Shown here in pieces: positions 1-9,100 of a stretch of DNA of 27,251 nt (position 1 is its first letter; each line of letters opens with the position of its first letter). The position numbers and the translations under genes are program-made. Source of the stretch: Perkinsus olseni (taxonomy: Eukaryota > Perkinsozoa > Perkinsida > Perkinsidae); assembly GCA_013115135.1 (NCBI GenBank), contig JABANP010000620.1:1-27251 (forward strand), in the 5' to 3' direction. Under the pieces are notes generated by a model. The model was not told the origin of the DNA. It made no database searches and was given only the letters and a program-made list of their open reading frames with translations.

Positions 1-98
1 TACTACTACTACCTACAATACCACATGATGTAGTTATGATGATGAATAGAGATGCCCCTACTGCTGATCTACTGACCTTTTCTAGCCTTAGCTTCACC

Positions 99-866
99 CT
101 AAGGCCAGTATTGTTGCTGCTGTTGCGGTGATGTGGGTAGTAATGATGATACTGGTAATATCGTAATTGGAATATAACGATAACCACTTGGTCTTTTGTT
201 GTAGTATACATGTAACCCAATGCTCGATGTGGTATGGAGGAGCGAGGAGGAGGAAAAGACGCTGGCCTTATCCTTCATACCAACCTCAGGAGGAGTAGGA
301 GGTACGGTGGTGATGTTATTATCTACATGACCAACTATATGGGATCCACCTCCTACTACTACTAATACCTTCTCCCCTAACACCTCCATCATCGTCTTCC
401 TTAACCTCTTCTTCTGGTTGTTGTTGTTGTGGACGTGGCCTGCTAATTTACCATTCTTTGGAATGGCGTGTGACTTTAATGGTAGCCACAACGGGTCGGT
501 ATCATTAACAGTTACTTCATGCAATTTACCCTTGAACTCATACCTAACATCATCATAATAATAATACTCATAATAATAATGGCAATGATAATCATCATCA
601 TCATCATTACACGACATATAATGATGCTGCCTCCATACTAGTACCATCTGCGTCTCTACCGTATTGTTGTTGTAAATGTAACGGTATCGGATTATAAAAT
701 CCCGGTATATCGGACTTAGCCAGTCCAGCAGCCAGTATCACCTATAACAGTAACATCGTAGTACTCTCATCGTGACTGCTTCTTGTTGTTGTTGGTATGA
801 CCTTATGAGTATCCACAGTACATTGTAATGGTAACGTTACATCAATGTATGGTCCTTCAACACCAA

Positions 867-929
<63 letters not shown>

Positions 930-1688
930 GGTGGTGGTGGTGGTGCTGATTACCATCCTTCGGGGTTAGGTTACCAAATATGGCCTACTGAGTAGCCTAC
1001 TGTCATCTACCGATACTACCATCTATTGCATTACCTTGATAATAATTACACCATTCCTTTTCTTTTCCCTTTTTAATATTCTATGATATTCATGTTGCAT
1101 ATTGTCGATATCCCTCTTTGCCTGGGCCTTCAGTAAGAGTAATAATCTATTACTATCATCCTCAGTAACCATCCTCCCTTCCCTTCTTATATCATATATA
1201 ATACGTTTAGTATCATTAGACAGACATTTCCAAGCAGCTTGTATAGCGGTCCAGTGCTCCAAAGCTGACGCTGAATGCTGCTGATGCTGCTGCTGCTGCT
1301 GGGTGGTGGTGGTGGTGGTAGTGGTAGTAGTTGTATTAGTGCCCTTACCCAACGTAGCATCATCATCATCATCATCACCGGTCATCGTCTTTATCATCTC
1401 ATCGGTGTTGTTGTTGCTACTATGGTTAGTGTTGTTGTTCTCCTTCTCCTTAGTATTAGTATTCTTAGGTGTTACCTTGTCGGGATGATATCTCCTACAA
1501 CACAGTAGTCAGCATCAGACTTGTTACTACTACTACTACCTGCATATATCATAGAAGGCATGCCTAATATCGTCTATTGATGCATCACTCGATACACCCA
1601 ATAGACTGTAATAATCTGCTATCTTACTACTGCTACTACTACATGATCCTGATACTGATGCTGATGGTCGAGGGGTCCGAGGAGGCAT
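99..1688 (-). CDS. DNAJC11: DNAJC11-like J-domain/DUF3395 protein, five exons
   Basis: Proposed exons on the minus strand: 1540-1688, 1035-1494, 802-984, 611-741, 99-543; introns of 45, 50, 60 and 67 nt are all GT-AG and keep frame, giving 455 residues. Residues about 24-56 are a J-domain start (ADYYSLLGV ... RRYHPDK, HPD at 53-55); helix III and the end (WKCLSNDTKRIIYDI) follow after an Asn/Asp/Thr/Gln-rich insertion of about 70 residues. The rest matches the C-terminal DUF3395 of DNAJC11 (NGVIIIKAIFGNL, DVTLPLQC, DIPGFYNP, YEFKGKLHEV), interrupted by a His then Asp run. DNAJC11 is a mitochondrial outer-membrane-associated co-chaperone linked to MICOS; animal forms are about 560 residues. 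Here the roughly 300-residue middle region is absent, so J domain and DUF3395 lie almost side by side. The ATG at 1688 is the first in frame. The last exon's low-complexity tail may hide another intron. Family call is strong; exon edges are predicted. Confidence 0.8.
867..927. repeat. (CAT)n microsatellite inside DNAJC11-like exon 3
   Basis: Uninterrupted trinucleotide run of about 20 units. Read on the minus strand in the gene's frame it encodes poly-Asp, placed between two conserved DUF3395 strands, and is preceded by a short His run. Length polymorphism would change the protein length without breaking frame. Confidence 0.9.
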
Positions 1689-2218
1689 CTTAGACCAACT
1701 ACGGGCGGATCATCAACATCATCATGGACGCTATTAATGAGAATGACTAACAACGCAATAGTTCACAAGGCATGTAGAAACATATCCCTTAGTGATAGTA
1801 GCGATGATGATGATAGCAAGAACAGTAGTGATGCTGTTGGTGGTGGTAGTAGTAGCATCACCATCAATGATCATCATGATTCAGCAGAATCACTATTACA
1901 ATGGTACAGTTAGTATAACCGATACTACTTTGCTATTATCGCTCCTCCTCTCCTTCTTCTCCTTGTTGTTGTTGTTGTTGTTGTAGGGTTCGTATGAAAA
2001 GTGTATGTAGTTGATGGCGTTGTCTATGTTTACGGCTTTTCTTATGTTTACCTAGATCATCACTACTAGTACCTGAATAATACCATTACCTTATTCTATC
2101 ATCATCATCCCTGATACTGTTATTACACTTTATATCACATATCGAACATTTAATAGTAACATCATCATTGTTAGTACTGCTGCTGCTGCTGTTACCGTCA
2201 TTACCAATTCTAACTTCA
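1689..2218. other. Intergenic stretch with a possible small plus-strand first exon
   Basis: No confident gene. A plus-strand ATG at 1737 opens 58 codons to a TAG at 1911, rich in Ser and Asp (short match-like start MRMTNNAIVHKACRN). It lies 48 bp from the divergent DNAJC11-like start at 1688, so a shared promoter is possible. A donor near 1902-1907 and an acceptor after the (TTG)n run near 1985 could extend it, but I could not build a convincing protein. The rest is trinucleotide-rich. Confidence 0.3.
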
Positions 2219-3250
2219 TCAGCACATGACGGCGGTGGTGGTAGTGCAAAGACCTAGATCATCATTGTAGTGTGGATCATATCGTCGTCGTCGCCGTCGT
2301 CGTATTATTATTACATATGTTATTGGTGAAGTTAAGTTGAATGATGCATTACGATCAACATTACGTGGTTGATAATAATAACGATAATCCCTAGTACTAC
2401 TCCCAGAAGAAGATAATGTTACTCTTTTTATGGTATCTTCTATTACACGAACATTGTCTATCATCTCCATATCATCATCATCATGATCCCTACTCCTCCT
2501 GTTATCATTATCTAATGTACCGGTGTATACTACCATTCTGCTGCTGCTGCTGCTGTTAGTGTTGTTGTTGTTGTTGTTGTTTTGGTAGTATGATGGTAAT
2601 AATGGTATATTCCACCATGTATAGGGGTATACATTCTTAATGGTTATCCATACCTCACCACCACCACTACATATGTACTTTGATGATGATATTAGGAATT
2701 GCATTAACATGAGCATGTTGATGATGTTGAAACCACCAGGTGTTGATTTAACGAGCGTACCACATCTTATCTTATCATCAATACATACCAAGGGATGCAT
2801 CTAAGGAGGGAGTATAGTCATAGTGATAATGATGATGATAATATTATTACAAATATGATCCTATCAAATGTTATATCCTTATCATTCTCACTAGCATCTA
2901 GTCTTGTTATCAATGTAGTAGTTATATTAGTAGCATCAACACTATGATACACCTTATGTCCCTAGTTGAATAAGCCTACTTTTTATGTTCATCAATGACA
3001 TCTTTGGTATACCTACTATCATCACTCAATACCGATATCAGTAGTAGTAGTACTAGCATCGTCATCATTACTACTTATGATTGAGTTGAAGTTCATCTTC
3101 ATAGGTAGTAGCATATATAACGGTAGTAGGCAGTCCATGTATCATGGTACTCCTCAGTCAGGTCCCTTTGAATATGATAGGATTACCATCCCCTACTACC
3201 AATATCTTATACACCCTACCACCACCACCACACTCAGAATAACTTATCTC
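2219..3250 (-). pseudogene. BMT5-like (DUF2431) rRNA methyltransferase, disrupted
   Basis: Minus-strand pieces match the BMT5 family (Rossmann methyltransferase; yeast BMT5 makes m3U in 25S rRNA) in order: SAM-site start KILVVGDGN (near 3180-3215), IYATTYEDELQLNHK (3075-3120), GHKVYHSVDAT and FDRIIF (2851-2961), then GGGEVWITIK and YTWWNI in the last exon (2219-2800). Two introns fit well: 3013-3074 (phase 2) and 2801-2850 (phase 0). Three disruptions remain: an in-frame TGA at 3158-3160, one extra base in the A5 run at 2980-2984, and one extra in the G3 run at 2960-2962; dropping those two bases gives exact phase to the next intron. Either a pseudogene or homopolymer sequencing errors. The C-terminal half is low complexity (Asn, Ser, Asp, Arg runs). 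The N-terminal exon start is not resolved. Confidence 0.65.
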
Positions 3251-3539
3251 GTCGACGCTTCATCGAACAGGAGAGATTATCGAATTCGGCAAGGGACGAA
3301 AAAGGGTGCAGGAAGTAGTGGATATCATAATCATCATCATCATAATCATCGTGTTAATATTGTATGGAATTAGATACGGTAGTGTTGGTATCGATCTTCA
3401 GACGTCACTTCACCAACTCTCCGTGTAATAACTATCCTTCCCTCTGCTACTACTACCACTACTAGCTTCGTCGTCGTTGCGGTCGCTGTCCTCTTCTGCT
3501 CTCCCACCTCCGCATGATGATGATGATAATTATCATTGA

Positions 3540-4281
3540 ATGTCATTCAGATATGATCCTAAGACAAACCCAGAAGGTATCGTCCTATTCCCTACAATTC
3601 TGCCTAGTCATGTCGATAGACTTTGGCGATGGTTTAGCCATGCTCTCCCACCATTGAAACAGGACTTGCAGTAATCATCATCATCCCCATCATCACCATC
3701 ATTTCCAATCTTCAGGTATTTTCATCTGATACATATTGATAGTGAAGGGGATTATTTTCAATTACATGTTGAAGACGTTGGTTGTCTTATAATTTATGCA
3801 GGCCTTACTAATAATCTCATAACTAAATTTGAAAATGAACTATATAAGTAGTATAATCATCATCATCATCATCATCATCACCAGCATGAGCAGTAGCACA
3901 TAGTACTACTCCTATCATATAGGTATGGACTATCTGGTAGAGATGACTTGGCCAGTATTGATAGATTGGGTAAATATGTAATGAGGAAATGGACGATATC
4001 TCGGAATGATGTTGTGTAGGTTTATGGACTCTATTATTATAATAATACACTCCCTACTACCCCCTCCCCCTGCTACGTCACCATTATCATCATCATGATC
4101 AGATTCGGTGGGGATATGGCAGCGTGCCCGTTTAGTCATCTTGCTGAGAAAACTAGGAGGGGCATCCCACCCAATTCTTCGAGCTTAGAATGGAAGAAGA
4201 AATGGAGTTTAGATGGTCCGAGGTAGTAATGCTGCTGCTCCCGCTAACCTACTTGTACTACTACTACTACTACTACTACTA

Positions 4282-4319
<38 letters not shown>

Positions 4320-4541
4320 CATCGTCGTCGACCGTCATCGTGATGGTGTCGTCATAGGTTGTACGACACTTCATCGTCTGATATCGGAGGGTGGATGCAA
4401 TTTGTTCTCTCTGAACCCAATGATTTTGTACAATGCCGAGGTATATCCCTACAAGAAGAGAATCGTATAATGGCATTACCAGGTATTAGGAATATATTCA
4501 TACAACAACAAGCCTATTCGCTCAGGACTGACTCCTCTTGA
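3540..4541 (+). CDS. Five-exon gene of unknown function
   Basis: Proposed exons 3540-3670, 3716-3847, 3923-4015, 4103-4222 and 4358-4541. All four introns (45, 75, 87 and 135 nt) are GT-AG and all are phase 2; the joined frame is 219 residues and ends at TGA 4539-4541. The exons read as ordinary protein (FRYDPKTNPEGIVLFPTILP, GLSGRDDLASIDRLGKYVM, EWKKKWSLDGP, IGGWMQFVLSEPND) while the introns are CAT/CTA repeats, which supports the model. I do not recognise the family. Two stretches with Asp-Val/Ile-Gly after an aromatic segment (HVEDVGCLII; YDTSSSDIGGWMQF) faintly recall AIR9-type repeats, but this is only an impression. The true start could lie upstream of the ATG at 3540. No signal peptide or membrane helix is evident. 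Confidence 0.65.
4255..4316. repeat. (CTA)n run filling intron 4 of the unknown gene
   Basis: About 20 CTA units with one interruption, lying wholly within the proposed intron 4223-4357. Translated it would give poly-Leu, which explains hydrophobic pseudo-ORFs here. Confidence 0.85.
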
Positions 4542-4577
4542 TGATGCATAGGTACCTGTGGATTGAAGTCAGTAGTT

Positions 4578-4971
4578 ATGTGTGCTTTGGCGACTGAGAG
4601 AGGGCTCGATTCTTGCATTAACAACAACAACAGCAGCTGTTTGTGTGAGCAGCTATACGATAAAAGATGGCTCAATAGTCGACAGTGCACGTAAGTCGTA
4701 CTACTTCTCAGTACTCTTTACCCTGTTATCGGCATGGGCTTTTTCATCATCATCTTCATTAGATATGCTCACCCCAAACCTATGGCATAAATTCCCTCAA
4801 AGCCATGCAACCATAATGAAGAACCTCACGGCATGGCGGAATCATTGGTCCATACTTTACTATGCTATATCTGATTTGGTCAAGGCGAGGGCTCTCTCCC
4901 TCTGTCAGAAGGAGCTCACCATACATACAATTAAATTTGGTCGACGACATCATCATCAAAGTGCCCAATAA
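4578..4971 (+). CDS. Tentative two-exon F-box-like protein
   Basis: ATG at 4578; exon 1 4578-4690 ends at a strong donor (GTAAGT at 4691). An acceptor at 4801-4802 restores frame (phase 2) into exon 2, 4803-4971, ending TAA: 93 residues in total. Exon 1 contains LCEQLYDKRWLN and exon 2 NLTAWRNHW. In F-box proteins the segment after the F-box often reads as an LC..LY..RW element followed by a WR..Y element, hence the guess. No clear F-box core is present in this model, and the frame is open upstream of the ATG to the TGA at 4542-4544, so an upstream exon could be missing. It lies 36 bp downstream of the previous gene. Confidence in a real exon is moderate, in the family low. Confidence 0.35.
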
Positions 4972-5284
4972 TGACAACCACGGATAAAGACCAAGAAAGA
5001 ACCCTTACCATGATAATGATGGGAGATCGGTGATGATGTTTTCTGGAACGTTTGAGTTTATTTGATGTTTGACTAATATGTACTCAGTGTCATTTGACAA
5101 TAATAGCACCATTTTGCGTTGCTGTGAATTGTGGATTGTGGTAGTATAGTCAGGCAATGCGTATGTTCAAAACTGTTAGCTTAGTTGGACTAAAAGTTGA
5201 GTAACGTATATTCTCGTACAGGGTGAGATAGATTATCACATTATCGCCTTGCCATTGAAAGAACCAAACCTCTACACCATCTCC
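4972..5284. other. No gene seen
   Basis: AT-richer sequence between the trinucleotide-rich gene block and the GC-rich mobile element. I see no ORF, RNA or repeat that I can support. Confidence 0.5.
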
Positions 5285-5480
5285 CCTGCAAGTTTGACAA
5301 GTGAAAAGCTAGAATGGCAATGTCACAGGCATGCTTGATATTGATACACAAGTTTGACACGTCAAATTTGTTAACACCAAGAATGTCAATTTGAGATCCA
5401 AGTTTGACAAGGGCTAAATTATCACATGCAAGAATGACAGTATCACAGCCAAGTTTGACAAACACGGGCGAGATTGACAA
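5285..5480. repeat. Imperfect minisatellite with AAGTTTGACA core
   Basis: The 10-mer AAGTTTGACA recurs at about 5290, 5350, 5400 and 5450, spaced about 50-60 bp, with the intervening AAGAATG(A/T)CA motif also repeated. On the minus strand the repeats give a short periodic peptide (VKLG and DI/DT-IL motifs), probably an accident of the repeat. It stops about 40 bp before the mobile element array begins. Confidence 0.6.
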
Positions 5481-5521
5481 GCGCCTATCCATGTTTGTTT
5501 CATCTTCGTTTCATCGATTAA

Positions 5522-5956
5522 GTAATCGATACACTCCGTGTGTCGAAGGAAAATCCACGGTAGTCCGCCGCAGGAGACAATCGTGTGTATGCGTGCGGGG
5601 CGGTGTACGTCACCGAGCCGTTCATCGGGAGAGGTCAGCGTCTGGCACGGCAGTGCCGGGTGTCCTGTCGATGTTTTTGACCTACGTCGCTCCGGACACG
5701 AGCTCGGTTTGCAGCTCCCGCCAGGTTGAGTTCACCTTGCTCCGCCGCCCTCTCCTCCTTGGGGCTCCCCCTCACCTGCCGTCTCTCACGGCTCTCGGGA
5801 CTCTCACGCTCCCATTGGGCTCTCCCTCACCTGCCGTCTCTCACGGCTCTGGGGTCGCCTGGTAGGAGTGTCTCCTCCCCGGCTGATCGATTCGCGACTT
5901 GAGCTCTTTTCCCATTGTATGTTACGCAAGGTCGCGGACGAAGAGCCGGGATTTTA
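5522..5956. mobile_element. Unit 1: internally deleted copy (435 bp)
   Basis: B1 (5522-5682) plus a 168-bp spacer plus A1 (5851-5956). The spacer is not obviously part of the long copy; it contains a repeated CTCACCTGCCGTCTCTCACG segment at about 5772 and 5828. No coding capacity; presumably moved or formed using enzymes in trans. Confidence 0.65.
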
Positions 5957-6131
5957 GTAATCGATACACTCCGTGTGTCGAAGGAAAATCCACGGTAGTC
6001 CGCCGCTGGAGACAATCGTGTGTATGCGTGCGGGGCGGTGTACGTCACCGAGCCGTTCATCGTGAGAGGTCAGCGTCTGGCACGGTAGTGCCGGGTGTCC
6101 TGTCGATGTTTTTGACCCACCCGTCCCTCCC

Positions 6132-9100
6132 CCGGGTTACCACTTGACTCAACACACAGGCGTTACGAAACTGTGCTTGTCTCCACTTCCTGGGGCCCAC
6201 GTGCGCTCCTCTTCCCCCCGGGGGAAAAACCCCCACAGGTTCTCTCCTTCTCTAGGCGTCACGGCTGTACGACCGCCGGGGGACCCCCGGCGGGGGTACA
6301 CACGCCACTCATTCCCAGTGTGTCTCCCCAGCTTTGCCTCGGGACGGCTTGTCCGCTGGGTTTGCTTCTGAGGCTACTCGGGAGACATGCATCGCGATGT
6401 GGTTCACGGCAACATATTCCCACAACCGCCCGACTACGCCGTTCCCGTCCGACGAGGCGGCTGACTCCTTCTTCACCTGCCGAGTTCGTGTCGGCCACTC
6501 TGTTGTCGGGTGCGCTGTAGACTTTCTGCTCCCTTTCTCGTAGAAAGGGCGTCCTCGACGGTTCCTACAACGCGCCGAGCTGGGCCTGCGACTCCCTTGG
6601 CGGCTGAGTCTCGCCTTGCTCCACTGCCCCCGTCACTCCTTGCGCCTTGCCCAGGGGTCGTGCCTTGCACACTTCCTCTCCCCCTCGTGCCTTGCCAGTG
6701 GTACGCTGTCACGCTCACGTGCCCCTCTGGCTCCCCTCGTTCTCGTGCGCGCTCCGTGCTCCTCTCCCCGGCGCGTGTCCCCTGGGCTAGGATCCCTGGC
6801 GCCTCCGCCCGTACTCGAGGCTGGGACCGCTCCTTGCCTAGGGGTCGTGCCTTGCACACTACCCCGCTCCCTCGTGCTTTGCCAGTGGCCCGCTGTCACG
6901 TTCACGCGTCACTCTGACTTCCCTCCCCCTCGTGCACGATCCGTGCTCTCCTCCTCGCTGCTTGTTTCTTGGCGCCTCCGTCTGTACTCGACTCGACTAC
7001 CTCGAGGCTTGGACCGCCGTCACGGCGGCGCCGTACCTCATGCTACGGGTCTCTGTGACTCGGCAGATCCCAGCGTTCCCAGTGTTGTGCCAACACTCTC
7101 TGCGCGTTGTGGGAACTTCCTTGGCGCCGTGTTATAGTCTGTTGTCCAGGAGAACTTCTCCTGCAACTTCCCAGCTGACCACCACCTGTAGCGACAGGCC
7201 CGCCGGTTCAGTGCCTCACGGGTGCACGACTGCTGATGGAACACAACCTTTTTTTTTCCATCGCCGGCCTACACCCTCACCTCGGGAGGGTTTGTCAGCC
7301 GGGTTCGCTTCCGACTCTACCCGTGCGACAACGTGCCGTTGTGGTCCACCGCGATATCCTCCCTGTGGCCCACAGGCTGTGAGAGCCTCCCACAGTCTGT
7401 GGGAGTCTTTCACATCTGGCAGACTACGCGGTTCACATCCGCCATAGCAGCGGTTGCCGTCGGCTGCGGCGCCGCCTCCCTCTTCGCCCCGACGTTCCCG
7501 GCGGACGCTTCCCGCCTTCCGGACTTGCGGTTCCCGGGTTCCCTCGCTTAGCCTTGAGCGCCTTATCGGCTGCTCGGTTTCTCGGCGGGGATCCCGCCAA
7601 GCCGTGGTTCTCTCCTTCCCTGCTTACTCCACTACTACACGTCTGCTTCGGCCTAGTTGCTTCCTGAGGGAAGTTCCCTCTTAGAGGGAATGCTCCTTCC
7701 CGGGGCCCCCAGGCTCGGGGGTTCATAGTACCACCTTAGTACACGCCTCTACGCCTTTCGTGGCACATCCTTCCTCTCTTGCGGTCTTGCATTCCCCTTC
7801 GAGGGGGCATCGGCCGCATTAGCTCCGCTTGTTACTCTACTCACGTACACCTTCAGCGGCTTTGCCGCTATCTTGTCCCCGACCCCTCCCAGTGGGCTAG
7901 TGGGTGGCACCCTCTATCCGATTCGTGGCTACTAGCTGGCCTGGTCCTCGGCTCCCCTTCGCCGTTACCGCTTCTGCGTCGCGATGAGTCTGCTTCCTTA
8001 CCCTGCGGGGATCAGTACCTACCATCGTCCGGCTCGTACGCCATAATCTGGCTCTCTGTCTTGCATTTCTTCTGCTCTGGGACCGCCCAAGTGGTCACGT
8101 CACGGGCCTCACGTGGATCTGAGGTTCTCGAGGACCTGCCTCCTGGAGGTCTCGAGGCTCCTTTTGTCTTGCTCCTGTGACAGGCCGCCTCGCTCTCGTC
8201 GCGTACTCTTACTTCGGGCGGTCCGCCCGATCGACACCCGGGTGGATCCGGGATCGACACTAGGACATCTCCGGATTCACGGTTCCGAGTCACGTCACGA
8301 CGACCCGTGCACTGTACACCCTCCGCGCCTGGCAAACATTACCCTAGTAGGGTTACCCTACCCTTCTGCCGCATTGGCTGCACCGACACATATCCGGCAC
8401 TGCCCGGTCTGCTTTCCCGCTATCTTCGTGCGGACCAAGGGTTGACCGGGCTCTGTTTCCTCAAGTCTCTTGGGTTCGTCCTTCGCGCAGTTCGCATGGA
8501 CCTTGGGTTTGCAGCTTTGCAAGTCCACGCTGTGCCTACCCCAGAGTTGGTCCCTGTGTGTTCCGCAGTGTGGACAGCGCAGGTTTCCGCGATGGGCTGT
8601 TCGCTCGCTTCGAGTACCTGCGGCAGTCACTGCACACCGCGTCGGTCGGACCGACTCGGTCCTTTCCGCGCTACCCCAGTCCGTTGCCCGGCAGTGGTTC
8701 GGATCGCCTGACGCAATTGGCCCGGCCATGTTGGCCCCACTGCACCTTGCACGGGTCAGTGCTCCCAGCTTAGGGATGACTCACTGCTCTGCACCATGGC
8801 ACCTGGGTGGACGGACTTCATCCTGTGCATGATGGCGTCCTGCTCAATGGAAACTTCCACTGATAGTGTCCTGCTCTCGCAGACTAGCGGAACGGCTTAC
8901 TCATTCGCTCTCAGCCTCAGAGCCAGAGGTAGGCTCCCGCTGGGTTCCCGCCCGCCCGCGAGTCGCGAAGGCGGTCGAGGAGGTGAACTCCTGGAGTAAC
9001 TCCAGGCTCCGCTGCACTGTTCAGCCACCGCGGCTACTCTGTCGTTTGTAGCGCCTGCGCGGACTGAGTCCGCCGGACTCATTCTCTCGTTACGTGACGC

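Noticed and set aside
1275..1508. Hydrophobic plus-strand ORFs with Val, Leu and Ile runs
   Set aside because: They are the antisense of DNAJC11-like exon 2 and its low-complexity insertion.
3158..3160. In-frame TGA as a recoded amino acid codon
   Set aside because: Tryptophan in the neighbouring genes is TGG, TGA ends the gene at 3540-4541, and this gene has other lesions, so a nonsense mutation is simpler.
4780..4977. Minus-strand ORF of 65 codons
   Set aside because: It is opposite the better-supported plus-strand exon with a matching donor, acceptor and phase.
6473..6917. Overlapping Arg/Gly- and Leu/Pro-rich ORFs on both strands
   Set aside because: They mirror the 186-bp tandem duplication and have no family features.
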